NCBI GenBank assembly: GCA_951812655.1
Contig: OX638319.1
Coordinates: 992,001 to 1,056,000 of the forward strand
Length of the DNA: 64,000 nt
Source of the DNA: an uncultured Candidatus Nitrosopumilus sp.
GTDB lineage: Archaea; Thermoproteota; Nitrososphaeria; Nitrososphaerales; Nitrosopumilaceae
Direction of reading: 5' to 3'
A program made the translations under genes and the position numbers. How positions within the stretch are numbered: the stretch's first letter is position 1; each line of letters begins with the position of its first letter. Positions 25,765-34,575 of the stretch are shown piece after piece. Under the pieces are notes generated by a model. The model worked only from the letters and a program-made list of their open reading frames with translations, made no database searches and was not told where the DNA came from.

Positions 25765-26394
25765 TTACTTTTCAGGTTTCGTACCTATTATGAACAAAGT
25801 TCCCATTTCTCTCTTCCATTTCTTAGTATTCGTGGTGTCTTTGACTTGCTTTGTTTTTACGTAAAATCCCGCCTTGTGAAAAAATCCTTTCCATTCCTTC
25901 TTCGAATGAAGATGCATTTGTATTTTCATGATGTCTCTCCATCTTGTGGTTGCTTTGTTATCTGAGTAAAAATCAGTTCCACAAAAAAATTGCCCTCCTG
26001 GTTTTAGCAGTTTGTATATCCTATTTAGTGCAACTTCTATAGAGTCTGCATAATATAGGGATTCCATGGAAAAGATATAGTCAAACTTTCCTTTGTAGTC
26101 CATTGACTCTATGTCCGTATGAAAAAATTCCTCTTTCTGACTTTCTATCTTCTTCTGTGACTGCATGATCATTTTTTTGCTTTTGTCAATGCCTATGGAT
26201 TTTTTACAACTTTCTTCCTTTGCAATTTTTCTTATAACCCAACCGTTTCCGCATCCCACATCCAGGAAAGTAAATGGATTGTCAAATGATACTGTTTTTA
26301 AAAATTTTAAAACGTTCTTACCGTGCTCTGTTTCCATTGATTCTGCTTTGCCGTTTTGGGCCCACTCATCAAAAGTTTTTCTAACCCCGTCCAT
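25765..26394 (-). CDS. Class I SAM-dependent methyltransferase
   Basis: 209 residues with a Rossmann methyltransferase core: motif I FLDVGCGNGWVIRKI, acidic motif II region (IGIDKSKKM), FDYIFSMESLYY (motif IV-like) and LLKPGGQFFCGTDF (motif VI). The ubiE/COQ5-like style suggests a small-molecule substrate; the specific substrate cannot be read. Single gene, flanked by the decayed small gene and, divergently, the 985-residue secreted protein. Confidence 0.85.
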   Translation of the reverse strand: MDGVRKTFDEWAQNGKAESMETEHGKNVLKFLKTVSFDNPFTFLDVGCGNGWVIRKIAKEESCKKSIGIDKSKKMIMQSQKKIESQKEEFFHTDIESMDYKGKFDYIFSMESLYYADSIEVALNRIYKLLKPGGQFFCGTDFYSDNKATTRWRDIMKIQMHLHSKKEWKGFFHKAGFYVKTKQVKDTTNTKKWKREMGTLFIIGTKPEK

Positions 26395-26562
26395 GTTTTC
26401 TTGTTTTTCTTGTTTACATTATAATCTTCTTTTGATTGATCAAGATGCAAATTAATTTCACATATTTTTAATTTTTAATTAGTTTAAATTCTGCAAGTCT
26501 GCAACCGTCAGAAAGTACTTTGATCAAGATCTACTTATTTTTGATATCATAGCTGCCCAAAT

Positions 26563-26570
26563 CTTAAGTA
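26563..26570 (+). promoter_or_regulatory. TATA-like box for gene at 26595
   Basis: CTTAAGTA is centred about 28 nt before ATG 26595, implying transcription start about 2 nt upstream of the ATG. Confidence 0.5.
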
Positions 26571-26594
26571 GCATGGGCATCGATTTGGATCCTT

Positions 26595-29552
26595 ATGGTG
26601 CGAATTCCTATCGTTTTGGGCATTTTTGTAATTCTATTGATGCCCGTGTATGCGTCAGCACAGACTCCTGACAGGATTACCGTGCTAGAAAACTTTGGCC
26701 ATCATGATAGAGGCGAGCCGATATTCGTTTATGGACAGATTGCAAGCATGTTGGATGATTCCTTTTTGATAATGCAAATTTTTAATCCTCAGGGTGATTT
26801 GTGTCAAATCCAGCAGCTTATGCCCTTGCCTGATGGCGCTTTCATCACTGATGCGATTCCTCTAAACGGCAGAATTTGCGGCATTCCTGGTGAATATGAG
26901 ATAAAGTTGTTCTATGGAGATTATTCAAAATCCACTGCATTTACCGTCTCTTCTGATTCTTTTTCTGAACCCAGTAACAAGCAAGCAATTGTCTTGGCCA
27001 AAGATTTGGTGTCTGATCATGCTTCTTTTATTGCAAATATACATGACATCCTCTCCCCCGCCCCGATTCTAATGCCCGAGAGTGTGTCTGAACTGGAGTC
27101 TGTCTATGTGAATATGTTGGGGGAATATTTTGCCGACGATTTGATATTTGAAATCAATCCTTTGATAAGGCCTGCTGTGTCCTCATCGTTGGATTCCGTG
27201 CAGCATCTTCAAAATGAGGATGAAATCTCTTTGGAAATTGCAAAGTCCATAGATAAAATTATTTTTGCATCTGTATTTTATTACGAAATTGGCGATAAGG
27301 CAAAAGCCATTGATTTGCTAACTGACGCGTTTGTAGACGTACGAAATGTAAATCCTGATAAGGCGTCTGTGACAAGAACTCCAACCTTTGATGAGTTAGA
27401 GGAGACGCTGCTAAACTTGATGAAGAAATCTGATACAGTGATGAGCAAATCAATAAAGCACGAAGTTGGGTTTATCTTTGCTCGGGGAACTGCACCAATC
27501 CATACTGATGACATTACCGAATTAATTGACATTCTTTCAAAATCCCGATATCTTGATGTGGTATCAAGAAAACAAAGTGATCTTTACAAGATGGTTCAAA
27601 ATGACTGGTCTTCATTAAAATCATCATTGGTCGGTAAAGAATCCATTGCAGATCTGATTTCTTCATCTGCCCAAGTCGCAGAACTGCATCATGCAGCCAT
27701 ACTTTTACGAGAATTGGACACAGTGGATCGATTCATTTCATCTGATATGGAAGAGAACGGGGATCTTGCCAATCTGATCATGCCTAACTGGCTCTCACTT
27801 GAGCGTGATCTGCAACTGGCAACCAGCGTTGACGACATCTTGGAATCCGAATCTGAGATAAATCAAATGGTTCAGATTATAGACATATCATCCAGAATTA
27901 GCAAAAGCGTTGAAATCTCACAGGCAAGTGGAGTCAATTCTGCTCTGACGGATGATTGGAAGTTGCTTTTAGAACGAGTAGACAATGCTGATTCCATTGA
28001 CGACATCTTGGAAATCGTGTCAGAATTTGATAAATCAATGAACGAACTTAGAGAGAAACGTAACCCGTTGATGGTTTTGGAATTCCAATACGAGAGTATG
28101 AAAGAAAAGGCAGAGCTCCAGTCAGACTATGAAAATTTATTTTTAATTGACAATGCGTTGAAAATATTAGATACTGCCCGACAAATGGAATCTGGAAATC
28201 CCTCCATAATGAGAATTGACAGAATTGAAGTTTTACTCACATGGGTCAGTGAAATATCCCCTGGAATTAAGGCCGATTTGGATTCTTACAACAAAGATGT
28301 GTACAAGATTCGTGCAAGTGATATCTTGCAACGTGCCAAATCACTTGAAAACTTGGTTGATCTTAGTCTCACAAAGAACAGATTCTTGCCAAACTATGTA
28401 GAATTTACCGAGACTTTCAACGAAAAAATTGACAACGTAAGGGACCTTGTAATTAAAAATGATCTTGCCGAGGCTGATATCCTAGTTCGTGATTTGTTTG
28501 ATGAATGGACTGTCATCTCGCAAGCATACGCTGATGATCCAAACGGTTCTGAAAATGGCTATACCTTGGATGAGCTTAAACGTATTGAGTTTAGAAAGAA
28601 ACTGGATAGCTTTTCAAACATGGTATCCACTTTCTATACTGCGGGATTTTCTGAACACGTTGATGAATACAACAAAAAGATGAATGATGCACATGATTTG
28701 ATACAGATTGCAAACTTTGTAGATGCAGAATCAAAGATTCTGGAAATCAGCACCTATCTCAGTGAACATCTGACACTGCATAATTCTGGAATAGTGTATG
28801 ACATTTCCTTTGATTCCACAAAAAACACTTGGATAATTAACGGTGCAGTTGAGAAATCTGTTTCTGACCGAAGAGAAAATCTGTATGTCACTGTGTATGG
28901 GATGGATGGAACTTCTCATAGTGGTCTTGAATTCACTGATACCCGACAAGGCAATTTCTTTACTCAATGGATTGCCCCTACTGATCCTGGGCTTTATGTC
29001 GTGATGCTTCAATACAAGGATTCAAAGGCTTCGCAGATTGTCAACGTTGAGCATGAGTTTGCATACAAATACAGTGAATCTGATCTGGACATGGTTGAGC
29101 TTGCACGCGAATTTGAAGAACTAAAATCGTTTGCCCAGAAATTTGGCGGTGACGTCTTTACTGAAAATCCGGGATTTGCATCTGTGATAAATGAGATAAC
29201 GTTTGCCTTTGCTGATAAAGATGCGAAACAGGTGGATGAAAACCTTGACGAATTGAAGATCCTTGTGGAGAGGTATCTTCCGGTAAGATCAAAGGTTGCA
29301 GTCATCGAGGCCGTATATGATGTTGATAAGCTGATAGTGTCCGGGGCTGTTCAAAAGACACTTGCATTCAGAGAGGATCTATTTGTAAATGTGTTTGATC
29401 AAAAGGGTAATGTTGTCGAGGAAATTGCCCTCAAGGATAGTTCTTCTGGATTGTTCACTGAAGTAATCTCTCGTTCATTTGATTCTGGAGTGTATGTGGC
29501 CCAATTGCAGTATCATGATGTGATTGTGACTGATTTCTTTAGTGTGCGGTAG
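26595..29552 (+). CDS. Large secreted helical protein with duplicated C-terminal beta domain
   Basis: 985 residues, unrecognised. A signal peptide (VLGIFVILLMPVYASAQ) precedes an N-terminal beta domain (about 25-120) and a long alpha-helical, acidic middle (about 130-720). Two homologous C-terminal beta modules follow, each of the pattern I-x-G-A-V-x-K followed by an RxxLxVxV strand and ending GxYVxxLQY (INGAVEKSVSDRRENLYVTV and VSGAVQKTLAFREDLFVNVF). Internal helical repeats such as SVDDILESESEIN and SIDDILEIVSEFD also suggest duplication. An extracellular structural role is likely. The stop abuts the convergent reductase gene with no spacer. Confidence 0.8.
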   Translation: MVRIPIVLGIFVILLMPVYASAQTPDRITVLENFGHHDRGEPIFVYGQIASMLDDSFLIMQIFNPQGDLCQIQQLMPLPDGAFITDAIPLNGRICGIPGEYEIKLFYGDYSKSTAFTVSSDSFSEPSNKQAIVLAKDLVSDHASFIANIHDILSPAPILMPESVSELESVYVNMLGEYFADDLIFEINPLIRPAVSSSLDSVQHLQNEDEISLEIAKSIDKIIFASVFYYEIGDKAKAIDLLTDAFVDVRNVNPDKASVTRTPTFDELEETLLNLMKKSDTVMSKSIKHEVGFIFARGTAPIHTDDITELIDILSKSRYLDVVSRKQSDLYKMVQNDWSSLKSSLVGKESIADLISSSAQVAELHHAAILLRELDTVDRFISSDMEENGDLANLIMPNWLSLERDLQLATSVDDILESESEINQMVQIIDISSRISKSVEISQASGVNSALTDDWKLLLERVDNADSIDDILEIVSEFDKSMNELREKRNPLMVLEFQYESMKEKAELQSDYENLFLIDNALKILDTARQMESGNPSIMRIDRIEVLLTWVSEISPGIKADLDSYNKDVYKIRASDILQRAKSLENLVDLSLTKNRFLPNYVEFTETFNEKIDNVRDLVIKNDLAEADILVRDLFDEWTVISQAYADDPNGSENGYTLDELKRIEFRKKLDSFSNMVSTFYTAGFSEHVDEYNKKMNDAHDLIQIANFVDAESKILEISTYLSEHLTLHNSGIVYDISFDSTKNTWIINGAVEKSVSDRRENLYVTVYGMDGTSHSGLEFTDTRQGNFFTQWIAPTDPGLYVVMLQYKDSKASQIVNVEHEFAYKYSESDLDMVELAREFEELKSFAQKFGGDVFTENPGFASVINEITFAFADKDAKQVDENLDELKILVERYLPVRSKVAVIEAVYDVDKLIVSGAVQKTLAFREDLFVNVFDQKGNVVEEIALKDSSSGLFTEVISRSFDSGVYVAQLQYHDVIVTDFFSVR

Positions 29553-30767
29553 TCATTTTTTACCTTTTATCAAATTGAAAAGCTGTCTGACTGCTAGCTT
29601 TGGATGATGTGTTGCCAGTTTTATCATGTTGGATAATCCGAAATCTGCCTTTATGAAATCAATAAACTCTTCTGGCTTTAGCTCATTAATTATGTCCAGC
29701 TCGATGTCCCATTCCTCATCGCTTAGACCTATCCATCTGTCCTGAACTTTGCCTGCTGAATTGATTTTTGACTCGATATCTTTTTTCCAGTTCTTTTCGT
29801 ACTCTTCAAGAGCACTCATGGATGTGTTGTCTGATTTTATGGCATCCGCGGATACCTTTCCTGCAACTCTGCCGAACTTGATTGCATATCTGATCCCTTC
29901 CAAGACCAGTGGGTTTGCTTGCCCTGCTGAGTCGCCGACAAGTATCAAATTATTGAAAACTGTTTTTCTTGATAGCCCGTCATTGGGAATTAATCCGTAG
30001 TGGAATTCAATGGGTGTTATTTTTCCTAGCTCTTTGATTGGCCCCATCTTGGTTTCCATTATTTCCTTTAATCTTTGGGTAGGATCTACGTTTGATTCTG
30101 GTTTTCCTACGCCAACGCCGATTCTAACTTTGTTGTTTCCGAGTGGGAATATCCATGCATATCCCGCAGGCGAGTATTGTTGTCCTACCATCAGCCACCA
30201 CGTGTGAGGGTCTGAATTTTCTACCTCGACCTCGTATTCTGCCCCTGCGCCAAATCTTTTCCACTGTTCTGCAAATCCCATGGCTTTGCATACTGTGGAT
30301 GTAAATCCGCTGGCATCTATCACCATTTTGCAATGAAATGTAACTTCTCCCTTGGGGCCTTTTCCCTTGACTCCGACAATGTTTCCGTTTTTGTTTTTTA
30401 TCACTTGGTCTATGTTGATTTTGACAAAAATATCTGCACCTGATTGTTCAGCTTCCCGTGCTAGCCATCTGTATGTTTTTCTGACATCTAATACTGCCGC
30501 CCTCGCAACCGAGTCGCTGATGGTAACCTCGTTGTTGGGCGAACAGAATGAGAAATTTTTGATTGGATTGTAGCAGTCATCTGGAATGCCAAATTCCTTG
30601 ATGTTTTGAATCCATGTTACTCCGCTTGTCCTTACAGTCTCCGCAATCGACTTTTCTTTTTCTAGCAGGGCTACTCTGATTCCATTTTTTGCTGCCGCAT
30701 ATGCGGCTGAGGAACCTGCCGGTCCACCGCCAACTACGACCAGATCATAATGATGCTCTTCGGACAA
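29553..30767 (-). CDS. Geranylgeranyl reductase family FAD-dependent oxidoreductase
   Basis: 404 residues. N-terminal FAD-binding Rossmann motif (LVVVGGGPAGSSAAYAAA), later LVGDSAGQANPLVLEGI (second FAD motif with the PxxxEGI loop) and GAGAEYEVE mark the archaeal GGR family. These enzymes saturate isoprenoid chains of archaeal membrane lipids (or menaquinone side chains). Which substrate applies cannot be told from sequence. Upstream on the same strand (about 50 nt) is a small zinc-finger gene. Confidence 0.9.
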   Translation of the reverse strand: MSEEHHYDLVVVGGGPAGSSAAYAAAKNGIRVALLEKEKSIAETVRTSGVTWIQNIKEFGIPDDCYNPIKNFSFCSPNNEVTISDSVARAAVLDVRKTYRWLAREAEQSGADIFVKINIDQVIKNKNGNIVGVKGKGPKGEVTFHCKMVIDASGFTSTVCKAMGFAEQWKRFGAGAEYEVEVENSDPHTWWLMVGQQYSPAGYAWIFPLGNNKVRIGVGVGKPESNVDPTQRLKEIMETKMGPIKELGKITPIEFHYGLIPNDGLSRKTVFNNLILVGDSAGQANPLVLEGIRYAIKFGRVAGKVSADAIKSDNTSMSALEEYEKNWKKDIESKINSAGKVQDRWIGLSDEEWDIELDIINELKPEEFIDFIKADFGLSNMIKLATHHPKLAVRQLFNLIKGKK

Positions 30768-30818
30768 TCGGTTTGAATCACAATTACCTAGGATATATTT
30801 TTGAGGATGTCTTATGAC

Positions 30819-31028
30819 TTATTTTTTTAATACCGGGGTGCCTGTCGAATCATTTTCTCTTTCGGCATCAAACGTCTCCATGTGTGCGGGATCTCGGTGC
30901 ATGAAGCTGTGAGTTCCTCCATCTTCTTTTCTGCAGAACTTGGAATGGATTGTCTTCTCGATCTCCAGCGTGGTCTCATTCTCATGAAAAAGTCGCTTTC
31001 CGCATTCGGGACACACGAATTCAGGCAT
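30819..31028 (-). CDS. Small zinc-finger-like protein
   Basis: 69 residues. An N-terminal CPECGKRLFHE knuckle, then a helix and FCRKEDGGTHSFMHRD provide further Cys/His ligands for one zinc site. It lies immediately upstream of the geranylgeranyl reductase. No family is recognised; role unknown. Confidence 0.65.
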   Translation of the reverse strand: MPEFVCPECGKRLFHENETTLEIEKTIHSKFCRKEDGGTHSFMHRDPAHMETFDAERENDSTGTPVLKK

Positions 31029-31042
31029 GAATTTTGATTGCG

Positions 31043-31237
31043 TTAAATGTATTTAGATGTTTCAGACAACATGGCATTTGTGTTTGACAAGTATGCTGTA
31101 GCGATACATTCTTGAACGTATGTTTTGCATCCATTTGAGACTTTTAGTATATTTGATTTGATTTCGATGTGGTTTTCTGGTTTTGTCAAATAATGAATTT
31201 GCAATGAGTCAAACAATAATGGGAATAAAGTGAACAC
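31043..31237 (-). CDS. Uncertain small protein downstream of HEPN-like gene
   Basis: A 64-codon frame from GTG 31237 whose first base overlaps the stop of the upstream gene by 1 nt. The composition is plausible but undistinguished, with two Cys. The operon position is its main support; it may be non-coding spacer. Confidence 0.3.
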   Translation of the reverse strand: MFTLFPLLFDSLQIHYLTKPENHIEIKSNILKVSNGCKTYVQECIATAYLSNTNAMLSETSKYI

Positions 31238-31776
31238 TATGTGTCATTATTTGGTTCTGGCATGTTGCCGTGATGGAGGGCCTCATGTCTTGCCATCGTA
31301 GATAAATCTGAACAGATCATGTCCAATCTTTCATACAGCTCAAAAATATTCTCTTCATCGTCTGCGTGTATCGCAATGTCTGTAATCTCATTTTTACTCG
31401 TCGCGTTTTCTTCTCTTGTATGTTGCATGTCTATTGTGCGAATTAATTCTCTGGCATCCTCCTCTATCGATTTTATGTTTACACGATGTGCAAACCAGTC
31501 CCTGATGTCGCATATCTTCGCAGCATCCCTTGCTTTTGAGGGCGGAAAAATCCCTCTGTCCTCCAATATGGTTATGATTATCTTAACCGGGATTCTTCTT
31601 GCTTCCTTGCTTTGCATAATACCTTCCATTGAATCCCTTAGGCATCCTTGAAAGTAGTTTGTATGTAGCAACGCAATCTCTTTTTTGTTGCTTGTTTGCT
31701 GTAGCTTAGTCTGATACGCATCATAATTCTGATGAATCCTGTTACCGAATTCCTCATGATCGAATCTTTCTGGCAT
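31237..31776 (-). CDS. HEPN-like helical protein with RxxxxH motif
   Basis: 179 residues, all-helical in style. The core CDIRDWFAHRVNIKSIEEDA contains R-D-W-F-A-H, the Rx4-6H motif typical of HEPN-fold proteins (often RNases of toxin-antitoxin or defence systems), preceded by a four-helix-like arrangement (ILEDRGIFPPSKARDAAKI). No nucleotidyltransferase (MNT) antitoxin partner is adjacent. A stand-alone HEPN or DUF-type protein is the safest reading; nuclease activity is inference. Confidence 0.6.
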   Translation of the reverse strand: MPERFDHEEFGNRIHQNYDAYQTKLQQTSNKKEIALLHTNYFQGCLRDSMEGIMQSKEARRIPVKIIITILEDRGIFPPSKARDAAKICDIRDWFAHRVNIKSIEEDARELIRTIDMQHTREENATSKNEITDIAIHADDEENIFELYERLDMICSDLSTMARHEALHHGNMPEPNNDT

Positions 31777-31976
31777 GAGATCATTTTGAAAAACCGCATG
31801 TTAAATCTTGATTTTACACGAAGTCCTTTTGATATATGCTGAAATTTTAACATGTCGTGAATGCTGGTAGGGTCATCTATGATATGAATTGGAAAAATGC
31901 ATAATTGTTAATTTAGGATGTGTGTAAATTACATTCCGATGATAAACTTAAGATGTTTGTTGAAAAGTGGTTAATC

Positions 31977-32102
31977 ATGGATGAATCACAACTTTTGTCT
32001 TTTGCCCTCTGGTCTACTGTGACGGGAATCGTCGTACTGGTTACAGGGTTCAGCTATCGTGCGTATCTACGGAAGAAAAACATGCATGTTTTGTCATCTT
32101 GA
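31977..32102 (+). CDS. Small single-pass membrane protein
   Basis: 41 residues from ATG 31977 (an upstream ATG at 31920 would give 60). One membrane helix (FALWSTVTGIVVLVTGFSY) is followed by a basic tail (RAYLRKKN), so the C-terminus is probably cytoplasmic. No family recognised. Confidence 0.5.
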   Translation: MDESQLLSFALWSTVTGIVVLVTGFSYRAYLRKKNMHVLSS

Positions 32103-32109
32103 TCTGAAT

Positions 32110-32208
32110 TCAGTTTTTGTAACTCTCTGACAATTTTTGATTTTGAAAAATCTTTGATGTTTCCAACTGCTCTTGCAGTTTTCTTAGTTGTTTGTCCTTG
32201 TTTGTCAT
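32110..32208 (-). CDS. Putative 32-residue helical peptide
   Basis: Minus-strand ATG 32208 opens MTNKDKQLRKLQEQLETSKI, a strongly heptad-like, charged helix, and stops at 32110. It starts 41 nt after the dehydrogenase stop on the same strand. The amphipathic pattern is unlike random AT-rich sequence, but length limits certainty. Confidence 0.4.
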   Translation of the reverse strand: MTNKDKQLRKLQEQLETSKIFQNQKLSESYKN

Positions 32209-32249
32209 TTATGATTGCTCGGAAACCTCATGCACCATGAAGTGATGTA

Positions 32250-33149
32250 TCACTTGTTGATTTTTTTGATATACTCTATTATTCCGGTATAGTCTGTTTC
32301 GGCAAATCCCTCTTTGATGGCATTGTCGTATACCTCTTCAGCCTTGCTGATCATCGGCAGCTGAATTCCCAAAGATCTTGCGGTGCTTGTCATGGTGGTA
32401 ATGTCTTTTTTTAGGTTTGCAAGCGTGAATGTGGTATCATATTTTCCTTCTATCATCTTGTATGCCTTTCTCTCGCTCATTCCCGTCTTGAAGTACGTGG
32501 AGTTTAGAATTTCAAGAAATATTTTTGGATCTACGTTTGATTCTTTTACAAGCGTGATGCCTTCTGAAAGTGCTAATGCCAGCATGGTAATCTGAAGATT
32601 CATGGCCAGCTTTACAGAGTGTGCGACTCCGCTTTCCCCGAGGAAAAATACCTTGTTTGCAATCGTGTTGAATACTTCTTTACATAAATCAAATCTTTCT
32701 TTATTTCCTGATGCCATCATCACCAGCTCCCCGTTTATTGCGACGTTTGGACCGCCCATCACGGGAATATCCAACTTTGATATGCCATGTTCCATGAACT
32801 CTTTTGTAATCTTTTTTGATTCTAGCGGATCTATTGTGCTCATGTCCGCAACAGCTAGCCCTTCGTGATTTCCTTCTATGATTCCGTTCGCTTCAAATGA
32901 GACCTGTCTTACTGCGTCTGCATCTTTAATAATTATGATGACCAGTTCAGAATTTTTTGCAACTTCCTTTGGCGATGCAGCTGTCTTAATCCCTTTGTCT
33001 TTTAGTGTCTGCATCTTTTCCGCTGTTCTGTTGTAAGACGTAACTTCAAAACCTGATTCCGACAAATGCAATGCCACTGCACTTCCGAGCATTCCTGTGC
33101 CTATGATCCCAATCCTTTTGATCTTCGTACCTTCTTTGAAATTATTCAT
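32250..33149 (-). CDS. NAD(P)-dependent beta-hydroxyacid dehydrogenase family protein
   Basis: 299 residues. N-terminal Rossmann motif GIIGTGMLGSAVALHL, the substrate loop DIPVMGGPNVA (DxPVxGG class signature) and the catalytic Lys region HSVKLAMNLQ identify the 3-hydroxyisobutyrate/tartronate-semialdehyde dehydrogenase superfamily; the substrate is unknown. It starts immediately after the stop of the 128-residue gene (no gap), so they form an operon. Candidate roles include succinic-semialdehyde/glyoxylate reduction as in GLYR-type members. Confidence 0.88.
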   Translation of the reverse strand: MNNFKEGTKIKRIGIIGTGMLGSAVALHLSESGFEVTSYNRTAEKMQTLKDKGIKTAASPKEVAKNSELVIIIIKDADAVRQVSFEANGIIEGNHEGLAVADMSTIDPLESKKITKEFMEHGISKLDIPVMGGPNVAINGELVMMASGNKERFDLCKEVFNTIANKVFFLGESGVAHSVKLAMNLQITMLALALSEGITLVKESNVDPKIFLEILNSTYFKTGMSERKAYKMIEGKYDTTFTLANLKKDITTMTSTARSLGIQLPMISKAEEVYDNAIKEGFAETDYTGIIEYIKKINK

Positions 33150-33536
33150 CTAATGCCTCTCCTCATTTTGAATCTCCCAATGGCTGTTTCCGAATCTGGA
33201 GGAAGTAAACTCAATCTGCCCGATGGTCTTGTCGCCTTTCTTGACCTTGGCAAAGTCAAATCTTTTTACCCTGATCACTCTTTCCTTGGGCTTGTATCCT
33301 CCCTCGATGATTTTTATTTTGAATCTCTTGCTTGCCTTGATGACGAGCTTTCTGGCGTTTTGTACGTCTCCAACCCACGAAAACATTTCAAAGTCCCCGA
33401 AATTTGCGGTGGATACAGAATACCCGTACAGCCTAGCTTCAAGCTTCAGGGACTGGGACTTGGCCTTTTCGTTTAACCATGCCATCACTTCTTCCCCGTG
33501 ACCTTTCTCTACTCCGAACGTCTCTGAATCTCCCAT
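33150..33536 (-). CDS. Hypothetical protein in operon with dehydrogenase
   Basis: 128 residues, soluble, basic in the C-terminal half (KKGDKTIGQIEF), beta-rich. No Cys cluster or membrane segment. Its stop directly abuts the dehydrogenase start, so co-translation is likely and a shared pathway is suggested. I do not recognise the family. Confidence 0.65.
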   Translation of the reverse strand: MGDSETFGVEKGHGEEVMAWLNEKAKSQSLKLEARLYGYSVSTANFGDFEMFSWVGDVQNARKLVIKASKRFKIKIIEGGYKPKERVIRVKRFDFAKVKKGDKTIGQIEFTSSRFGNSHWEIQNEERH

Positions 33537-33619
33537 CTGATTTCATTCTGGATTTGATTCAATAATAATCATTTTCAAACAATTGTTAAACTAAAATATT
33601 GATTTGCCTGTGACATCTT

Positions 33620-33997
33620 ATGCTCACAGTCGACTGCAGAGATGTGACGTTGATAAAAAACGAGTTGCTTGTTTACGTTGCAGATCAGATGGCGGCGATT
33701 CCTACGATAAAGCATGATCAGTTCACCTTATCTGCGTTGGATGACGACGACGTTGTTGATGCTGCTGAGGCGGTCTCTGCAATCAGGGAATACCTGAATT
33801 CCATTGATCAGGGTGGTAACTTTGCTGTAGTCTCCATTAATGATATGATTGAGATAAGATCCATTACCGGGAAGATTCTTGAAGCGGATCCTTCTGCTTC
33901 TGAATCTCAAAACAACCTGTACTCGTGTTCCCATTGTGGGTTTGTCACACAGTATGAGGTGGAGCTGACCACCCACATGAGAATCCATTACCTCTGA
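33620..33997 (+). CDS. Protein with C-terminal C2H2-type zinc finger
   Basis: 125 residues. The N-terminal 85 residues are acidic and mixed alpha/beta (unrecognised). The C-terminus has a classical C2H2 finger, YSCSHCGFVTQYEVELTTHMRIH (CxxC-x12-HxxxH), ending three residues later. A DNA/RNA- or protein-binding role is inferred. Its 3' end overlaps the convergent membrane-protein gene by 10 nt. A second C2H2 gene lies 350 nt on. Confidence 0.7.
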   Translation: MLTVDCRDVTLIKNELLVYVADQMAAIPTIKHDQFTLSALDDDDVVDAAEAVSAIREYLNSIDQGGNFAVVSINDMIEIRSITGKILEADPSASESQNNLYSCSHCGFVTQYEVELTTHMRIHYL

Positions 33998-34296
33998 TTC
34001 TTTTTGAAAATTCTGTGTAACGGGTTTCTTCTATTGGTTTCTGGAATCTCCGTTGCCATCGAAAAGTCATAGTGTGGGAACCTGTCTCGGTATTCTGAAA
34101 TGTAGCTGGTTGCGACCCTGTGTGTGCCAAAGCTTGTTCTGACACCGTCAATACTTACTTGCCTTCCGTAGACGTCGTGGATCGCTATCCTGTATTGCTC
34201 TTGCTTTACCTGGTGATATCTTGTACTGTAGTACCATAGGATTCCAAGTGACACTACGAAGAATCCTGTGATCAGTTTGTCCAGGATTTTTTCCAT
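33988..34296 (-). CDS. Small membrane-anchored hypothetical protein
   Basis: 102 residues from ATG 34296. An N-terminal membrane helix (LITGFFVVSLGILWYYS) is followed by a basic soluble domain with a beta-rich region (YRIAIHDVYGRQVSIDGVRT). An upstream start at 34344 is less likely. It converges on the C2H2-finger gene. No family recognised. Confidence 0.6.
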   Translation of the reverse strand: MEKILDKLITGFFVVSLGILWYYSTRYHQVKQEQYRIAIHDVYGRQVSIDGVRTSFGTHRVATSYISEYRDRFPHYDFSMATEIPETNRRNPLHRIFKKNQR

Positions 34297-34346
34297 GTGT
34301 TGATTCTCAACAGGATCTTTATAAGCAATAATTAGAAAAATCAACT

Positions 34347-34544
34347 GTGGAAAGATCCTCTAAAAATCATGTGGAAAAGGTTTACTGTGAAAAATGTGAT
34401 CTTGTGTTTGAGTCTCGTCAGAGATTTGAAAAGCACCTTGACAGTCACATGTCGCAGTTTGTATGCGAGACCTGTCCGATTGACGCGGCCATTTCAAAAT
34501 TCGTGAATCTTTTTAGAAGAAAGTCCCATGACAATTTGGAATAA
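34347..34544 (+). CDS. C2H2 zinc-finger protein
   Basis: 65 residues from GTG 34347. The finger YCEKCDLVFESRQRFEKHLDSH fits CxxC-x12-HxxxH, followed by a second Cys pair (CETCP) and a basic tail. Such single-finger proteins are scattered in archaea and are candidate transcription or RNA-binding factors. It precedes the DsbA-like gene by about 30 nt. Confidence 0.7.
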   Translation: MERSSKNHVEKVYCEKCDLVFESRQRFEKHLDSHMSQFVCETCPIDAAISKFVNLFRRKSHDNLE

Positions 34545-34575
34545 GTTTTTTTAACCAACTTACACTGTTTTGAAT

